Of a stretch of DNA of 64,000 nt, positions 49,263-57,754 are shown in pieces; within the stretch, counting starts at the first letter, position 1; every line of letters starts with the position of its first letter. This DNA comes from Microlunatus antarcticus (lineage in GTDB: Bacteria; Actinomycetota; Actinomycetes; Propionibacteriales; Propionibacteriaceae), in assembly GCF_014193425.1 (NCBI RefSeq), contig NZ_JACHZG010000001.1, positions 1,426,001 through 1,490,000 on the forward strand, given 5' to 3'. The notes beneath the pieces are model-generated. The model had not been told where the DNA came from. It worked only from the letters and a program-made list of their open reading frames with translations, and ran no database searches. Position numbers and translations under genes: made by a program.

Positions 49263-49900
49263 CCACTTGGACCCTCGACCAGTTGCCGAGCGGGGCTTTG
49301 ACACACGGAGTGACCGCTGAGCCAGCGCTGCACGCTGGACGCACCTGTATGCGGGTCGAGTTGACCGACACCATCACCTACGACGGGAGCCCAGGGGTCG
49401 ACTACGTCGACCAGCCGACCTTCTTGGTCGTCCCGACCGACTTCGGGGTCGGATCGATCAGCGTTGACGTCGCCAGCGGGCTCAACCACAAGGGACCTCC
49501 GGACGCACGTGGCTTCGCCGGCCTCGCCTACCACCTCAGCGGCGAGGTCGATCAGTTCGAGTGCGTGTACCTGCGACCTCTCAACGGCCAAGGACTAAAC
49601 CCGCCGGCGCCACGCAACCGCCGGGCGGTGCAGTACTTCTCCTACCCGGACTGGCCCTTCGATCGGCTACGCGAGGCGTATCCCGACGGCCGCTTCGAAG
49701 CACCGGCCGACCTGCTTCCGGACATCTGGACGACCCTCGTGCTCACCGTCTCCGAGAGCTCCGTGCGGGTTAGCGTCAACGGCGTGGTTGTGCTGGCGGT
49801 CGCCGAGACGAAGGCACCGGTTCGGTCCGGACCCGTCGCCCTGTTCGTCGATATCGGGACCGAGGCCTTCTTCGCTGATCTCACGATCACGGCGAGTTAG
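49259..49900 (+). CDS. Concanavalin-A-like beta-sandwich protein
   Basis: 213 aa from GTG 49259. The beta-rich sequence FGVGSISVDVASGLNHKGPP, ARGFAGLAYHLSGEVDQFEC, VYLRPLNGQG, then TLVLTVSESSVRVSVNGVVV and VALFVDIGTEAFFADLTI fits the LamG/glucanase-like fold, with the typical last strands VxVNGxxVL and VALFxDxGTxxxFxxL. It is cytoplasmic by sequence, with no signal peptide. It may recognise or process a carbohydrate; DUF1080 proteins share the same fold class. It probably belongs to the TetR-adjacent sugar regulon. Confidence 0.55.
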   Translation: MTTWTLDQLPSGALTHGVTAEPALHAGRTCMRVELTDTITYDGSPGVDYVDQPTFLVVPTDFGVGSISVDVASGLNHKGPPDARGFAGLAYHLSGEVDQFECVYLRPLNGQGLNPPAPRNRRAVQYFSYPDWPFDRLREAYPDGRFEAPADLLPDIWTTLVLTVSESSVRVSVNGVVVLAVAETKAPVRSGPVALFVDIGTEAFFADLTITAS

Positions 49901-49948
49901 CGACTCGGGCCAATGACCTTCGAGCGTCTGAGGGTCCGGTAAGCACTC

Positions 49949-50469
49949 GTGGTGTCAGTCGGGTTCTACTTTGGTGTCGCTGCGGAGCAGGTGACCGTGG
50001 TCAAGGGTCGACCTGATGGATATCCTGGCGGCGCCGGACGTGGCCCGTGGGCTGTCCTGCAACCGTCGCCGGCAACCGTGCTCAACGAGTTGCAGCCCGG
50101 CGTGGAGTTCGATCCCTGGACGTCCTCGGCTTGAACGCTCTCGTGCTGGCGCGCGATCGTGGCCGCAGACATCGCCAACCACACTCAGAACATCGCGGTC
50201 GACCTCGACGACTCGCGGCTCGAGCTGGCCAGGGACTTGGGCGCGACGGGGGACATCAACACCACGATCGACAAGCTCGCCGAGGTGGGCACGGCGCTCA
50301 CCGCGGTCACGCTCCGATTACGTCGTCGACACCGCTGCGCGTCCTGAACTGTCCGAAGAGGCCGTCGACGCGCTCGCCCTGCGCTCACGCGGGCCAGCGT
50401 GGCGCCCCGGCACCCGGCGTCACAGTGAACTTCGGTACCGGCGCCTCGCTGCAAGAATTGACGCTCTAG
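49949..50469 (+). pseudogene. Zinc-type alcohol dehydrogenase remnant
   Basis: Pieces in three + frames line up with the aryl-alcohol/Zn-dependent ADH family: VGFYFGVAAEQVTVV, then ATVLNELQPGVE, then VAADIANHTQNIAVDLDDSR and LELARDLGATGDINTTIDKL, then DYVVDTAARPELSEEAVDAL. Both ends and the catalytic zinc ligands are lost, and frames change several times. It is a decayed gene. Confidence 0.65.
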
Positions 50470-50879
50470 CGATGAGGTATAGCAGATAGTGCCGTAGGGA
50501 CGACGAATCTGTCTGTCGTCTGATCGCCCTCTAAGCGGGCCAGCCGTTCCCGTTCGACACGGTGATCCTGCAATGAGTCGGAGCCGGGCACGGAGGAGTA
50601 GGTGTAATCGCCGTCTTCCTGACCGCGATGGTAGGCGCGCTGACGGCGTCCGCCGTGGCTCAGAGCGAGGTGAGGCCGAAGACCTGGACTCGTGCGTGGT
50701 GCCCCGCTGGTCTGCGCACCATAATTCTGGTGGCGCGATGATCTCGCGTTCGACCGGGTCTGACCTGACCTGTCCTCGACCTTGAGCCACGATCATCACT
50801 ACGACTTCTGCGCTGACCCGGCGGCCGCCTCCTGGAGAGTCCGAGGGGGTGCCGAAAGTGGCGGGGGCGGGGGTGGGTC
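50470..50879. other. Gene-free stretch
   Basis: No credible gene, RNA or repeat was seen. It may be further debris between the decayed dehydrogenase and transporter genes. Confidence 0.4.
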
Positions 50880-52289
50880 TGTGTGCCCCTCCTGGTCCGC
50901 CCTCCCGAACGCTCTTAGCGAGCAAAGAGCTCCCGCCGGCCGACGGGTGCAGCCGAAGCACCTGGACGAGCGGCTGCAGCATGATCACGGTCAGCAGCAG
51001 GAAGGTGAGCTCATATGAGGTGATCGAGGCGGGCGACGCGGACCCGAGGGCGCGGTCGGACCAACGCAGCAGCAGGGCACCGACAGCCACACCGAGACCG
51101 GCGGCCACCTGTTGCAGGGTCGACGACAGAGTGTTGGCGTCGCCAGGTCACCGGGGTCGATGACAGCGAACTGCAGCGAGTTGTACGCGCTGAAGCCCGC
51201 CGAGCGGAACACGCCGCTCAGGACGAGGACGGCGCCGATCAGAGCGGCCGCAGTCGTCGGTCGCAACGACGTGATCGCGATCAGCGTCGCCATCGCGCCG
51301 AGGATGCTCGCGATCAGCACTCTGCGGAAGCCGAAGCGGCGCAGCAGCGGGCTGGTCGCCGGCTCGATCAGCAGATTCCCGACGAACAGGAGCAGGACCT
51401 ACGAGCCGGCCCGCACAGCGGACCAGCCGAACCCCACCTGCAGCACGAGCGGCAGGACACCGGACGGCGCTGATGATCGTCCGGTAGACGGAGCCGCCGA
51501 CGTTCGTGACGCGGAATGAGGCGACCCGCAGGACGGCGAACCGTAGGAGCGGTGCGGTGCACGCCGGAACCGGCACCGGGCGGTGGCGGCGGCGACGACA
51601 ACGGCCAGGAGCATGAGCACCAGAAGGGTCGAGATCCCGCCGCTGCTCGACGGGCGAGCGACTTCGACGCCGATCATGACGCTGAACAGAAGTGCGGCGC
51701 AGATCGCGAAGCCCACCCAGTCCAACGGCGGCACCGCCGACCGGTTCGGCGGCACGACCCGGGCGGCGATGACGAAGGCGACGACCCCCAGGGGGAGGTT
51801 GAGCAAGAAGATCCAGTGCCAGCTGGCGACAGTGACGATCTAGCCTCCCAGCAACGGCGCCACCACCGGCGCCAGCAGCGCTGGCCAAGTGAGGTAGGCG
51901 ATGGCGTCGATCAACTCCGTCTTCGACGTCGCCCGGAGGACGGTCAGCCGACCGACCGGCACCATGAGGGCGCCACCGACTCCCTGGGCGGCGCGGGCGA
52001 CGACCAGCATGGGCAGGTCGAGGCTCAGCGCGCACACGGCCGAGGCGACGATGGACAGAGCGATCGCGACGAGCAGGAGTCGCCGGGCGCCGAACCGGTC
52101 GCTCAGCCAGCCGCTGGCCGGAAGTCCGGCGGCCACAGCCACGAAGTAGTCGGTCATCGCGGCGTTCACGTCCACCGGGCCGACCTGCAGGTCAGCGGCG
52201 ATCGCCGGTGCGGCGGTCGCAATCATCGTGGCGTCCAGGTTCTCCATGAAGAACGTGCCGGCGACCAGCAGCGCCAGCGGGCGGTTCAC
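50880..52289 (-). pseudogene. MFS drug-efflux-type transporter (DHA2), decayed
   Basis: The first 150 residues are intact: LALLVAGTFFMENLDATMIA, DYFVAVAAGLPASGWLSDRF and GARRLLL (MFS motif A), then ARAAQGVGGALMVPVGRLTV. A TAG at 51840 follows LLGG. The frame then resumes with WHWIFLLNLPLGVVAFVIAA (typical of DHA2), a frameshift near 51545, LLIASILGAMATLIAITSLR-like segments, FSAYNSLQFAVIDPGDL, and a last piece VAAGLGVAVGALLLRW. At least one stop and three frameshifts are present, so no transporter is made. Confidence 0.8.
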
Positions 52290-52292
52290 CGC

Positions 52293-52808
52293 TCAGCGGG
52301 ACTGGTCGACCGCCGACGGATCTGCAGGGTCTGGTGCTTCCTGGGCGGCGCGGATCCCGTCGACGGCGAAGGTGTGGTCGTCCTCCTGGCTCATCCCTGA
52401 CACGATGACCCAACCTTGGCGCGCGCCCTGGGTCGTGACCAGCGGCACGGCGCCGCCGAACGGGGCCCAGGCCGGCAGTGGCAGTCCGGTCGCTTCCTCG
52501 AACGTCGTCCCCGCGTCCAGGTGACGGTTGCGCGCCCACAGGCTGGAGTGTCCTTCGAGGCCCGCGACGCGCCGCTTGCCGTCGATGACGATGTCGTTGT
52601 TCAACGAGGTCCCGGGCAGCATGGTCTTGTAGACCAGCCACTCGCCGAGGTAGACCGCGACGGCCACGCTGCGGCCCTCCCGGAGTCCCCGCTCCGCGAT
52701 CTGGGCGCCGATCCGGTGGCACGTCAGCTCGTCGACGTGGTCGAGCCGCAGCGTCTGCTCCTCGGCGAGGAGGTCGGGGCCGGGCGTGTGGTCGTGGATG
52801 CTGGTCAT
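52293..52808 (-). CDS. UPF0303 / HbpS-like protein, copy 2
   Basis: 171 aa from the ATG at 52806-52808. It aligns with copy 1 (38532): CHRIGAQIAERGLREGRSVA, VAVYLGEWLVYKTMLPGTSL, NNDIVIDGKRRVAGLEGHSS, WAPFGGAVPLVTTQGARQGW and VIVSGMSQEDDHTFAVDGIR. It has a longer N-terminus. Identity to copy 1 is moderate by eye, so the copies are old paralogues, not a recent duplication. As in operon 1, it is the last intact gene and stands right after a DUF1080 gene. Confidence 0.75.
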   Translation of the reverse strand: MTSIHDHTPGPDLLAEEQTLRLDHVDELTCHRIGAQIAERGLREGRSVAVAVYLGEWLVYKTMLPGTSLNNDIVIDGKRRVAGLEGHSSLWARNRHLDAGTTFEEATGLPLPAWAPFGGAVPLVTTQGARQGWVIVSGMSQEDDHTFAVDGIRAAQEAPDPADPSAVDQSR

Positions 52809-52843
52809 GGTTCCCTCGGATCGTGAGGTGGCGGCGGCGGGCC

Positions 52844-53695
52844 TCAGAGCGGCGTGAGCACGATGTTGCGCCAGCGGCAGCGTGCACCGCGCGCCCAGCG
52901 GGCATCGCCGAAGAACGGGTCGTTGTCGTGCACCTCGAACGCGAGGTGACCGGCCGGTCCGAGGAAGTCTGCGACCTGACCGGCGTCGTAGTGCGGGTGG
53001 CGGATCGTCGCGGTGTCGATCGAGGCGACGAGCACGTCGTTGACCCAGGTGGTGATGACGGGTTGAGCCCCCACGCAGCGGATCCGTAGAGCGTTCCAAC
53101 CCTGCCACCGCCAGGCCTCCAGGAACGCCTGCGGGTCGCCGGTCTGAGCGAGCACGGTCTGCTTGTCCGCGGTCATGGGTTCGAGGGTCGTGGCCGGGTC
53201 CTCCAGCTGGAGGCCGCTGGGCGCACCGTCGGGGCCTTGCGACACGTCGAGCACGTACGGCACGCCATGGAAGCCGGCGAGCCCGTTGCCGTAGAAGCCG
53301 CCGATCGAACCGGACTTGCGGTGGTCGACCAGGACCTGGAAGCCGTGCCAGCTGTCGGCGCGGCGACGAACCATCACGCCGGTGTCAGCTGGCCAGTCGG
53401 GGTTCATCTCAAGGGTGAGCTCGAAGTCGGCGTACACGTCGTCGCTGACGAGATAGCCACCGAAGCCAGGGTGGTCGGGGTGCTGGAACCCCTCGATCGC
53501 CCCGTCGACGACCTCCCAGCGAGCGGGGTACGCCTCGGCGAGCGCAGCCTGCTCGGCCGTGAAGACCGGGTACACCTCGGCCAGCGGGGGACCGCCGGGC
53601 CAGACGGTGCCGTAGACACGAGGGACGGCATGCCAGCCGTCGAGGGTGCGGCCGTTGAACAACGAGACCGGTTCTCCCCGGGTGGGCGAGGTCAT
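52844..53695 (-). CDS. DUF1080 (3-keto-disaccharide hydrolase-type) protein, copy 2
   Basis: 283 aa. Same landmarks as the copy at 39028: EPVSLFNGRTLDGWHAVPRV, WEVVDGAIEGFQHPDHPGFG, YADFELTLEMNPDWPADTGV, RKSGSIGGFYGNGLAGFHGV, WNALRIRCVGAQPVITTWVN and a final GARCRWRNIVLTPL. The two copies are highly similar over their whole length but the sequence around them is not, so they are paralogues that serve two substrate systems. Cytoplasmic. Its ATG overlaps the stop of the upstream dehydrogenase gene by one base. Confidence 0.85.
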   Translation of the reverse strand: MTSPTRGEPVSLFNGRTLDGWHAVPRVYGTVWPGGPPLAEVYPVFTAEQAALAEAYPARWEVVDGAIEGFQHPDHPGFGGYLVSDDVYADFELTLEMNPDWPADTGVMVRRRADSWHGFQVLVDHRKSGSIGGFYGNGLAGFHGVPYVLDVSQGPDGAPSGLQLEDPATTLEPMTADKQTVLAQTGDPQAFLEAWRWQGWNALRIRCVGAQPVITTWVNDVLVASIDTATIRHPHYDAGQVADFLGPAGHLAFEVHDNDPFFGDARWARGARCRWRNIVLTPL

Positions 53696-54696
53696 CAGGC
53701 TGGTCCTGTTCGACTGGAAGCGGGTGCCGGTCGGGGGACTCCGGCTGCGGTGTAGATCGCATCGATCACGGTCATGTTGGCGACGAAGTCAGCGCCCTCG
53801 GTCGCCTGCGTGCGGTTGTTCGCCACGGCGTCGGCCACGGCGTCCAGCTGGTAGTCGTACGTCTCCCGGCCGCCGATCGTCCGGGTGCGGCTGATCCCAT
53901 CGATGACGGTCGTCACGCGGTGACCGCGGTGGGGCAGGACGAGGTTGTCGACCTCGACGCTGCCGCGCTCGCCCTCGACCCGGAAGGGTGCGGCGAAGGG
54001 CACGCCGGCGGCCATGCTCGCGGACAGCGCGACGGTGACGTCGCCGACACTGAGCCGAGCCTCGATGCTCTCGTCGGCCCCCTCGAAGCCGGCGACGTAG
54101 GTGGCCGACTCGACGAAGGGCTCGGCGCCGGTGAAGGCGCGGACCCAGTGGACCGGGTAGCAGCCCAGGTCCATCAGCGCCCCGCCGCCCAGGGCGGGCA
54201 CGTGCCGGATCGATCCGGGGAAGTAAGGGTTGTCGGCTGTGAACGACGTCGCGATCGAGGTGAGTCGGCCAAGCACGCCGGAGCGACCCACGTCGGCGAG
54301 ATGACCGGTGAGCGGGTGGTAATGATCGTGGAAGGCCTCGATGACGTGCAGCCCGCTCGCCTCCGCGGCGTCGGCGAGCTCGACTGCCTCAACGGCGTCC
54401 ATCGTCACCGGCTTCTCGCACAGCACGTGCTTGCCGTGCGCCAGGGCAACCAGCGACCAGCGCAAGTGCTCCGACGGCGGCAACGCCACGTAGACCACGT
54501 CGATCTCACTAGACCGCAGCAGCTCGTCGTACGAGCCGTACGACGTGGGGATGGCGTGCGTGGACGCGTACCGCGCCGCTGTCGTCGCGTTCCGCGAAGC
54601 GACGGCGGTGACCGCGAGGTCGTCGCGTCGCCGCGCCGGCACGATGACGGCCTGCGGAGCGATCCCGGCCGCGCCGAGGATGCCGACCCTGATCAC
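53695..54696 (-). CDS. Gfo/Idh/MocA oxidoreductase 3
   Basis: 333 aa. Rossmann motif IRVGILGAAGIAPQAVIVPA, signature HGKHVLCEKPVTMDAVEAVE, then AFHDHYHPLTGHLADVGRSG and GGGALMDLGCYPVHWVRAFT. In this clade the last stretch (DxGCYPVH) carries the catalytic His, as in glucose-fructose and trans-dihydrodiol-type dehydrogenases. It is closer to the short Gfo/Idh clade than the two enzymes of operon 1. Probably oxidises or reduces the C3 position of the imported sugar for the DUF1080 protein directly downstream. Confidence 0.82.
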   Translation of the reverse strand: MIRVGILGAAGIAPQAVIVPARRRDDLAVTAVASRNATTAARYASTHAIPTSYGSYDELLRSSEIDVVYVALPPSEHLRWSLVALAHGKHVLCEKPVTMDAVEAVELADAAEASGLHVIEAFHDHYHPLTGHLADVGRSGVLGRLTSIATSFTADNPYFPGSIRHVPALGGGALMDLGCYPVHWVRAFTGAEPFVESATYVAGFEGADESIEARLSVGDVTVALSASMAAGVPFAAPFRVEGERGSVEVDNLVLPHRGHRVTTVIDGISRTRTIGGRETYDYQLDAVADAVANNRTQATEGADFVANMTVIDAIYTAAGVPRPAPASSRTGPA

Positions 54697-55649
54697 TGCG
54701 GTGGGTCCAGCCAGTAGCGCGAGTCCGGCAGCAGCGCCTCCGCTGCCGTCCAGAACTCCTCCGGCAGCTCCTGCGCGACCGAGGCCGGCAGGCCGTCCAG
54801 ACGCGACCGCTTGGTAAACCCGACGACGGACATGTGGATCCGCGGGTCTCTCAGCGAGAGCTGCAGGGCCGCCGTGGGGAGGTCGGTGCCATGCGCCCGG
54901 CAGAGCTCGCGCAGAGCGAGGGCAGCCTCGACCGTCGCGTCGGCCGCGGGTCGGTAGGCGTAGCTACGGGGACCGTCCGGGTTGGCTAGCAGCCCGCCAC
55001 CCAGGTAGGCCGCGTTGACGACACCGAGACCGTCGGCGGCGGCGCGCTCGAAGAGGGCGTCGGCGCTGCGGTCGACGAGCGTGTAGCGGTTGTGGTTCAA
55101 CAGCACCTCGAACACACCCAGGTCGAGGAAGCGGTTCATCACCGCGACGTCGCCTCCGGCGACGCCGAGGTGCTCAATCACGCCCGCGTCCCGCAGCCCG
55201 ATCAGCGCGTCCACGGCCCCGCCCGGCTCGTCCAGCCCCTGGTCGAGCGCGAACTCGGGGTCGTGGAGGTAGACGAGCGGGAAGCGGTCGAGACCCAGGC
55301 GCTCGGCGCTCTCCTCGACGGAGCGCCGGACCCGGTTGCCGGAGTAGTCGCCGTCCTTGCCGTCGACCTTGGTCGCGATCCAGTGGCCGGCCGGCAGGCC
55401 ACCCGCGCGACGGACGCCCTCGGCGATCCGCCGTTCGCTCTCGCCGTCGGAGTAGCCGTTGGCGGTGTCGATGACCAGCACCGGGCTGTGCAGGATGTCG
55501 ACCACGATCTCGATGCCCTGCTCGGCCGGGACCTCGTAGCCCAGCACCTCGGGCATGCTGCCGAGCGGGGCACCCCCAGCCGCGATGGCTGAGACGGTCA
55601 GGCCGGTCGAGCCCAGCGGGCGAAGCCACTCGGGCGAGTCCGTCCTCAC
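54693..55649 (-). CDS. Aldo/keto reductase
   Basis: 318 aa. The catalytic tetrad is visible: Asp and Tyr in VIDTANGYSDGESERRI, Lys in WIATKVDGKDG and His in LVYLHDPEFAL. The N-terminus LRPLGSTGLTVSAIAAGGAP and the NADP-binding C-terminal helix region (RDPRIHMSVVGFTKRSRLDG) are typical. It resembles the D-threo-aldose/L-fucose-type dehydrogenases. In this operon it could reduce a 3-keto sugar or oxidise a released aldose. Overlaps neighbours at both ends by four bases (ATGA). Confidence 0.82.
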   Translation of the reverse strand: MRTDSPEWLRPLGSTGLTVSAIAAGGAPLGSMPEVLGYEVPAEQGIEIVVDILHSPVLVIDTANGYSDGESERRIAEGVRRAGGLPAGHWIATKVDGKDGDYSGNRVRRSVEESAERLGLDRFPLVYLHDPEFALDQGLDEPGGAVDALIGLRDAGVIEHLGVAGGDVAVMNRFLDLGVFEVLLNHNRYTLVDRSADALFERAAADGLGVVNAAYLGGGLLANPDGPRSYAYRPAADATVEAALALRELCRAHGTDLPTAALQLSLRDPRIHMSVVGFTKRSRLDGLPASVAQELPEEFWTAAEALLPDSRYWLDPPQ

Positions 55650-56521
55650 GAGATCGGGTACGCGACGAACGCGAACCGGGAGCTGTCAGGCGACCAGCTG
55701 TTCACGTTGATGGTGCCCTGCCCGCCGAAGAGCGGGTAGCGCTGCAGCGGGGTGGACCAGTCGTCGGTGGAGACCATCCGGACCTCGACGTCGAGGTCGG
55801 CGGGGTGGCCCTCCGTCCCCGCCGGGAAGGAGATGTAGGTCGCCAGCCTTGCGTCGGGGGACAGGTGCGGGAACCAGTCGACCGTCTCGCTCGAGACGAG
55901 CCACTCGACCGGCCCCCCGGCGTCGGGAACGCGGGCGAGCTGGGCGTGGCCCGGCCGAGAGGCCCAGCCTTCGGTGTTGAAGTAGATCCAGGCCCCGTCG
56001 GGCGACCACTCGGGCCCGTCGATGTGGGCGGGCCCGGTGTCGACGTGGGTCACCGAGCCATCGGGCTCGAGGACGACGAGGCGCCCGACGGGGCTCGCCA
56101 TGTCGGCGATCTCCACGTAGGCGAGCCGCTTGCCGTCGGGCGAGACCCCGTGCAGGAAGTGCCAGTTCCCGTCCTCGGGCGTGACCCTCTCCGAGGCGCC
56201 ACCGGCCAGCGGGCTCTTGTAGATGTGGGTGTCCATCGCTGACACGTAGACGTGCTCGCCGTCCGGGTCCAGCACGTGGTCGTTGTTCAGGTCGGGGAGG
56301 CCGGGCAGGTCGACCGGCTGCAGGCCGGCTGAGGGGTCGTCGGGGTCGAGGGTCCACAGAACCCCATCGCCGTTCAGGAGAAGCAGGCCGTCGATGGTCC
56401 AGTTGGGCGCCTCGACGAGCAGGTCGGAGGTCTCGAGGACAAGTGTCGGGGCATCGAGCGAGGTGCCGCCGAGCCACACCTGGGAGCGCTGGCCGGGTTC
56501 GAGCACACGTGGGTACTTCAT
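55646..56521 (-). CDS. TolB-like beta-propeller protein
   Basis: 291 aa, no signal peptide. At least five WD40-like (PD40) blades: LDPDGEHVYVSAMDTHIYKS, GVSPDGKRLAYVEIADMASP, EWSPDGAWIYFNTEGWASRP, HLSPDARLATYISFPAGTEG and SWSPDSSRFAFVAYP. Cytoplasmic relatives sit in sugar and oligogalacturonate-lyase-like loci, where the propeller may hold a lyase active site with several His. HLHGV-like and HIDGPEWSPDG segments here give candidate His. A sugar lyase, epimerase or binding function in operon 2 is plausible but unproven. Confidence 0.7.
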   Translation of the reverse strand: MKYPRVLEPGQRSQVWLGGTSLDAPTLVLETSDLLVEAPNWTIDGLLLLNGDGVLWTLDPDDPSAGLQPVDLPGLPDLNNDHVLDPDGEHVYVSAMDTHIYKSPLAGGASERVTPEDGNWHFLHGVSPDGKRLAYVEIADMASPVGRLVVLEPDGSVTHVDTGPAHIDGPEWSPDGAWIYFNTEGWASRPGHAQLARVPDAGGPVEWLVSSETVDWFPHLSPDARLATYISFPAGTEGHPADLDVEVRMVSTDDWSTPLQRYPLFGGQGTINVNSWSPDSSRFAFVAYPIS

Positions 56522-56569
56522 GTCAGTCCAATCGGGTCGTGAGGAGAGCGAGCGGAGACGTCGAGGGCG

Positions 56570-56932
56570 TCAGACCGGCTCGGGGGCGTACCAGGTGGAG
56601 TTCTGGCCGACCTCGTTGATCACGAGCAGCAGGTTGTCGCGCCTGATGTCGAGGGCGGACACCTCGTCGACAATCGCGCTCATGGCCGCCTGCTTCTGGT
56701 CGTCGCTGTAGCCCTTGCTGGCGACGAGCTCGATGAAGACGATGTCGTCTCGCTGCTGGTTGGGGAAGGTGGGGGAGTAGACGAGCTCTCCTGGCTCGTG
56801 GAGCCGGAAGATCTGGAACAGGTCGTCGGCGGGCATCTCGAAGCCGGTGACCATGCCGCGCAGGATCGCGGCGCTGATGTCGGCCATCTTCGGTTCGAGG
56901 GTGCGGTGCATGTCGATCCGGGCGTGCGGCAT
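56570..56932 (-). CDS. Tautomerase-superfamily protein
   Basis: 120 aa: MPHARIDMHRTLEPKMADIS ... FRLHEPGELVYSPTFP ... IVFIELVASKGYSDDQKQAA ... VINEVGQNSTWY. Pro-2, the catalytic base of the 4-oxalocrotonate tautomerase superfamily once Met is removed, is present. The length fits the tandem-domain (MSAD-like) group. It may isomerise a keto/enol intermediate produced by sugar elimination in this operon. Starts about 34 bp after the permease gene. Confidence 0.75.
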   Translation of the reverse strand: MPHARIDMHRTLEPKMADISAAILRGMVTGFEMPADDLFQIFRLHEPGELVYSPTFPNQQRDDIVFIELVASKGYSDDQKQAAMSAIVDEVSALDIRRDNLLLVINEVGQNSTWYAPEPV

Positions 56933-56965
56933 CGCGCGCTCCTTTCGTTCGTGTGTGGTGGATTG

Positions 56966-57754
56966 CTACTTGAGGGCACCCGCGGCGAGGCCGCGTTCGA
57001 AGAAGCGCTGGAAGCAGACGTAGGCGATGATCACCGGCAGCGCGGTTATCACGGCGGCCGCGAGCACCTTGGTCTGGTCGTTGTTGTACTTGCCGATGAA
57101 GAACTGCGGGATCAGCGTGATGGTCTGCTGCTCGGGGGTCTGCAGGAACAGCAGCGGGAACAGGTAGCCGTTCCAGGAGCTGATGAAGACGAGCACGACC
57201 ACGGCCGCGACGATCGGCTTCGTGAGCGGCAAGACCACGTGGACGAAGGCGCGGCCGGTGGAGGCGCCGTCGACCCGCGCCGCTTCGACCAGCTCCGAGG
57301 GGATGCCGTCGACGAAGTTGCGAGCGAGCAGCACGGCGAAGGGGACCTGCAGCGCCGCTGCCGGGATGATCACTGCCCAGAGGGTGTTGTACGCGCCGAC
57401 GGCGGTCACGGTGGCGAAGAGCGGGGCCAGCAGGACGACCTCGGGCAGCGTGAGACAGGCCAGCAGCAGCCAGAAGTAGACCTCCCGGCCGCCGAGCGGG
57501 AGCTTGGAGAAGCCGAACGCAGCGGTCAGTGTGCAGGCCAGTACGATGACGATGACGCCGATCGAGATCAGTGCGCTGTTGAGGAAGAAGTGCGGCAGCA
57601 GGTCGAGCGAGAGGACCGTGCGGTAGTTGCCCCACCCAAGCCCTGCCAGCGACCCCTGCACCATGGCCACCAGGGGGAAGACGAACGGGATCACGAGCAG
57701 GGTCAGCACGACCTGAACGAGGACTCGGCTGCGCCGGCTTCGAAGCTCAAACAC
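56966..57754 (-). CDS. ABC sugar transporter permease, MalG type (system 2)
   Basis: 262 aa, six membrane segments beginning VLVQVVLTLLVIPFVFPLVA. EAA loop: LVEAARVDGASTGRAFVHVV. C-terminal FQRFFERGLAAGALK is the standard CUT1 ending. It overlaps the other permease gene by eight bases. As in system 1, there is no ATPase gene nearby. Confidence 0.88.
   Translation of the reverse strand: MFELRSRRSRVLVQVVLTLLVIPFVFPLVAMVQGSLAGLGWGNYRTVLSLDLLPHFFLNSALISIGVIVIVLACTLTAAFGFSKLPLGGREVYFWLLLACLTLPEVVLLAPLFATVTAVGAYNTLWAVIIPAAALQVPFAVLLARNFVDGIPSELVEAARVDGASTGRAFVHVVLPLTKPIVAAVVVLVFISSWNGYLFPLLFLQTPEQQTITLIPQFFIGKYNNDQTKVLAAAVITALPVIIAYVCFQRFFERGLAAGALK

Noticed and set aside
50185-51108. A 307-residue minus-strand protein
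   Set aside because: Only its first part resembles the last helices of the decayed MFS transporter; the rest is basic, low-complexity shadow.
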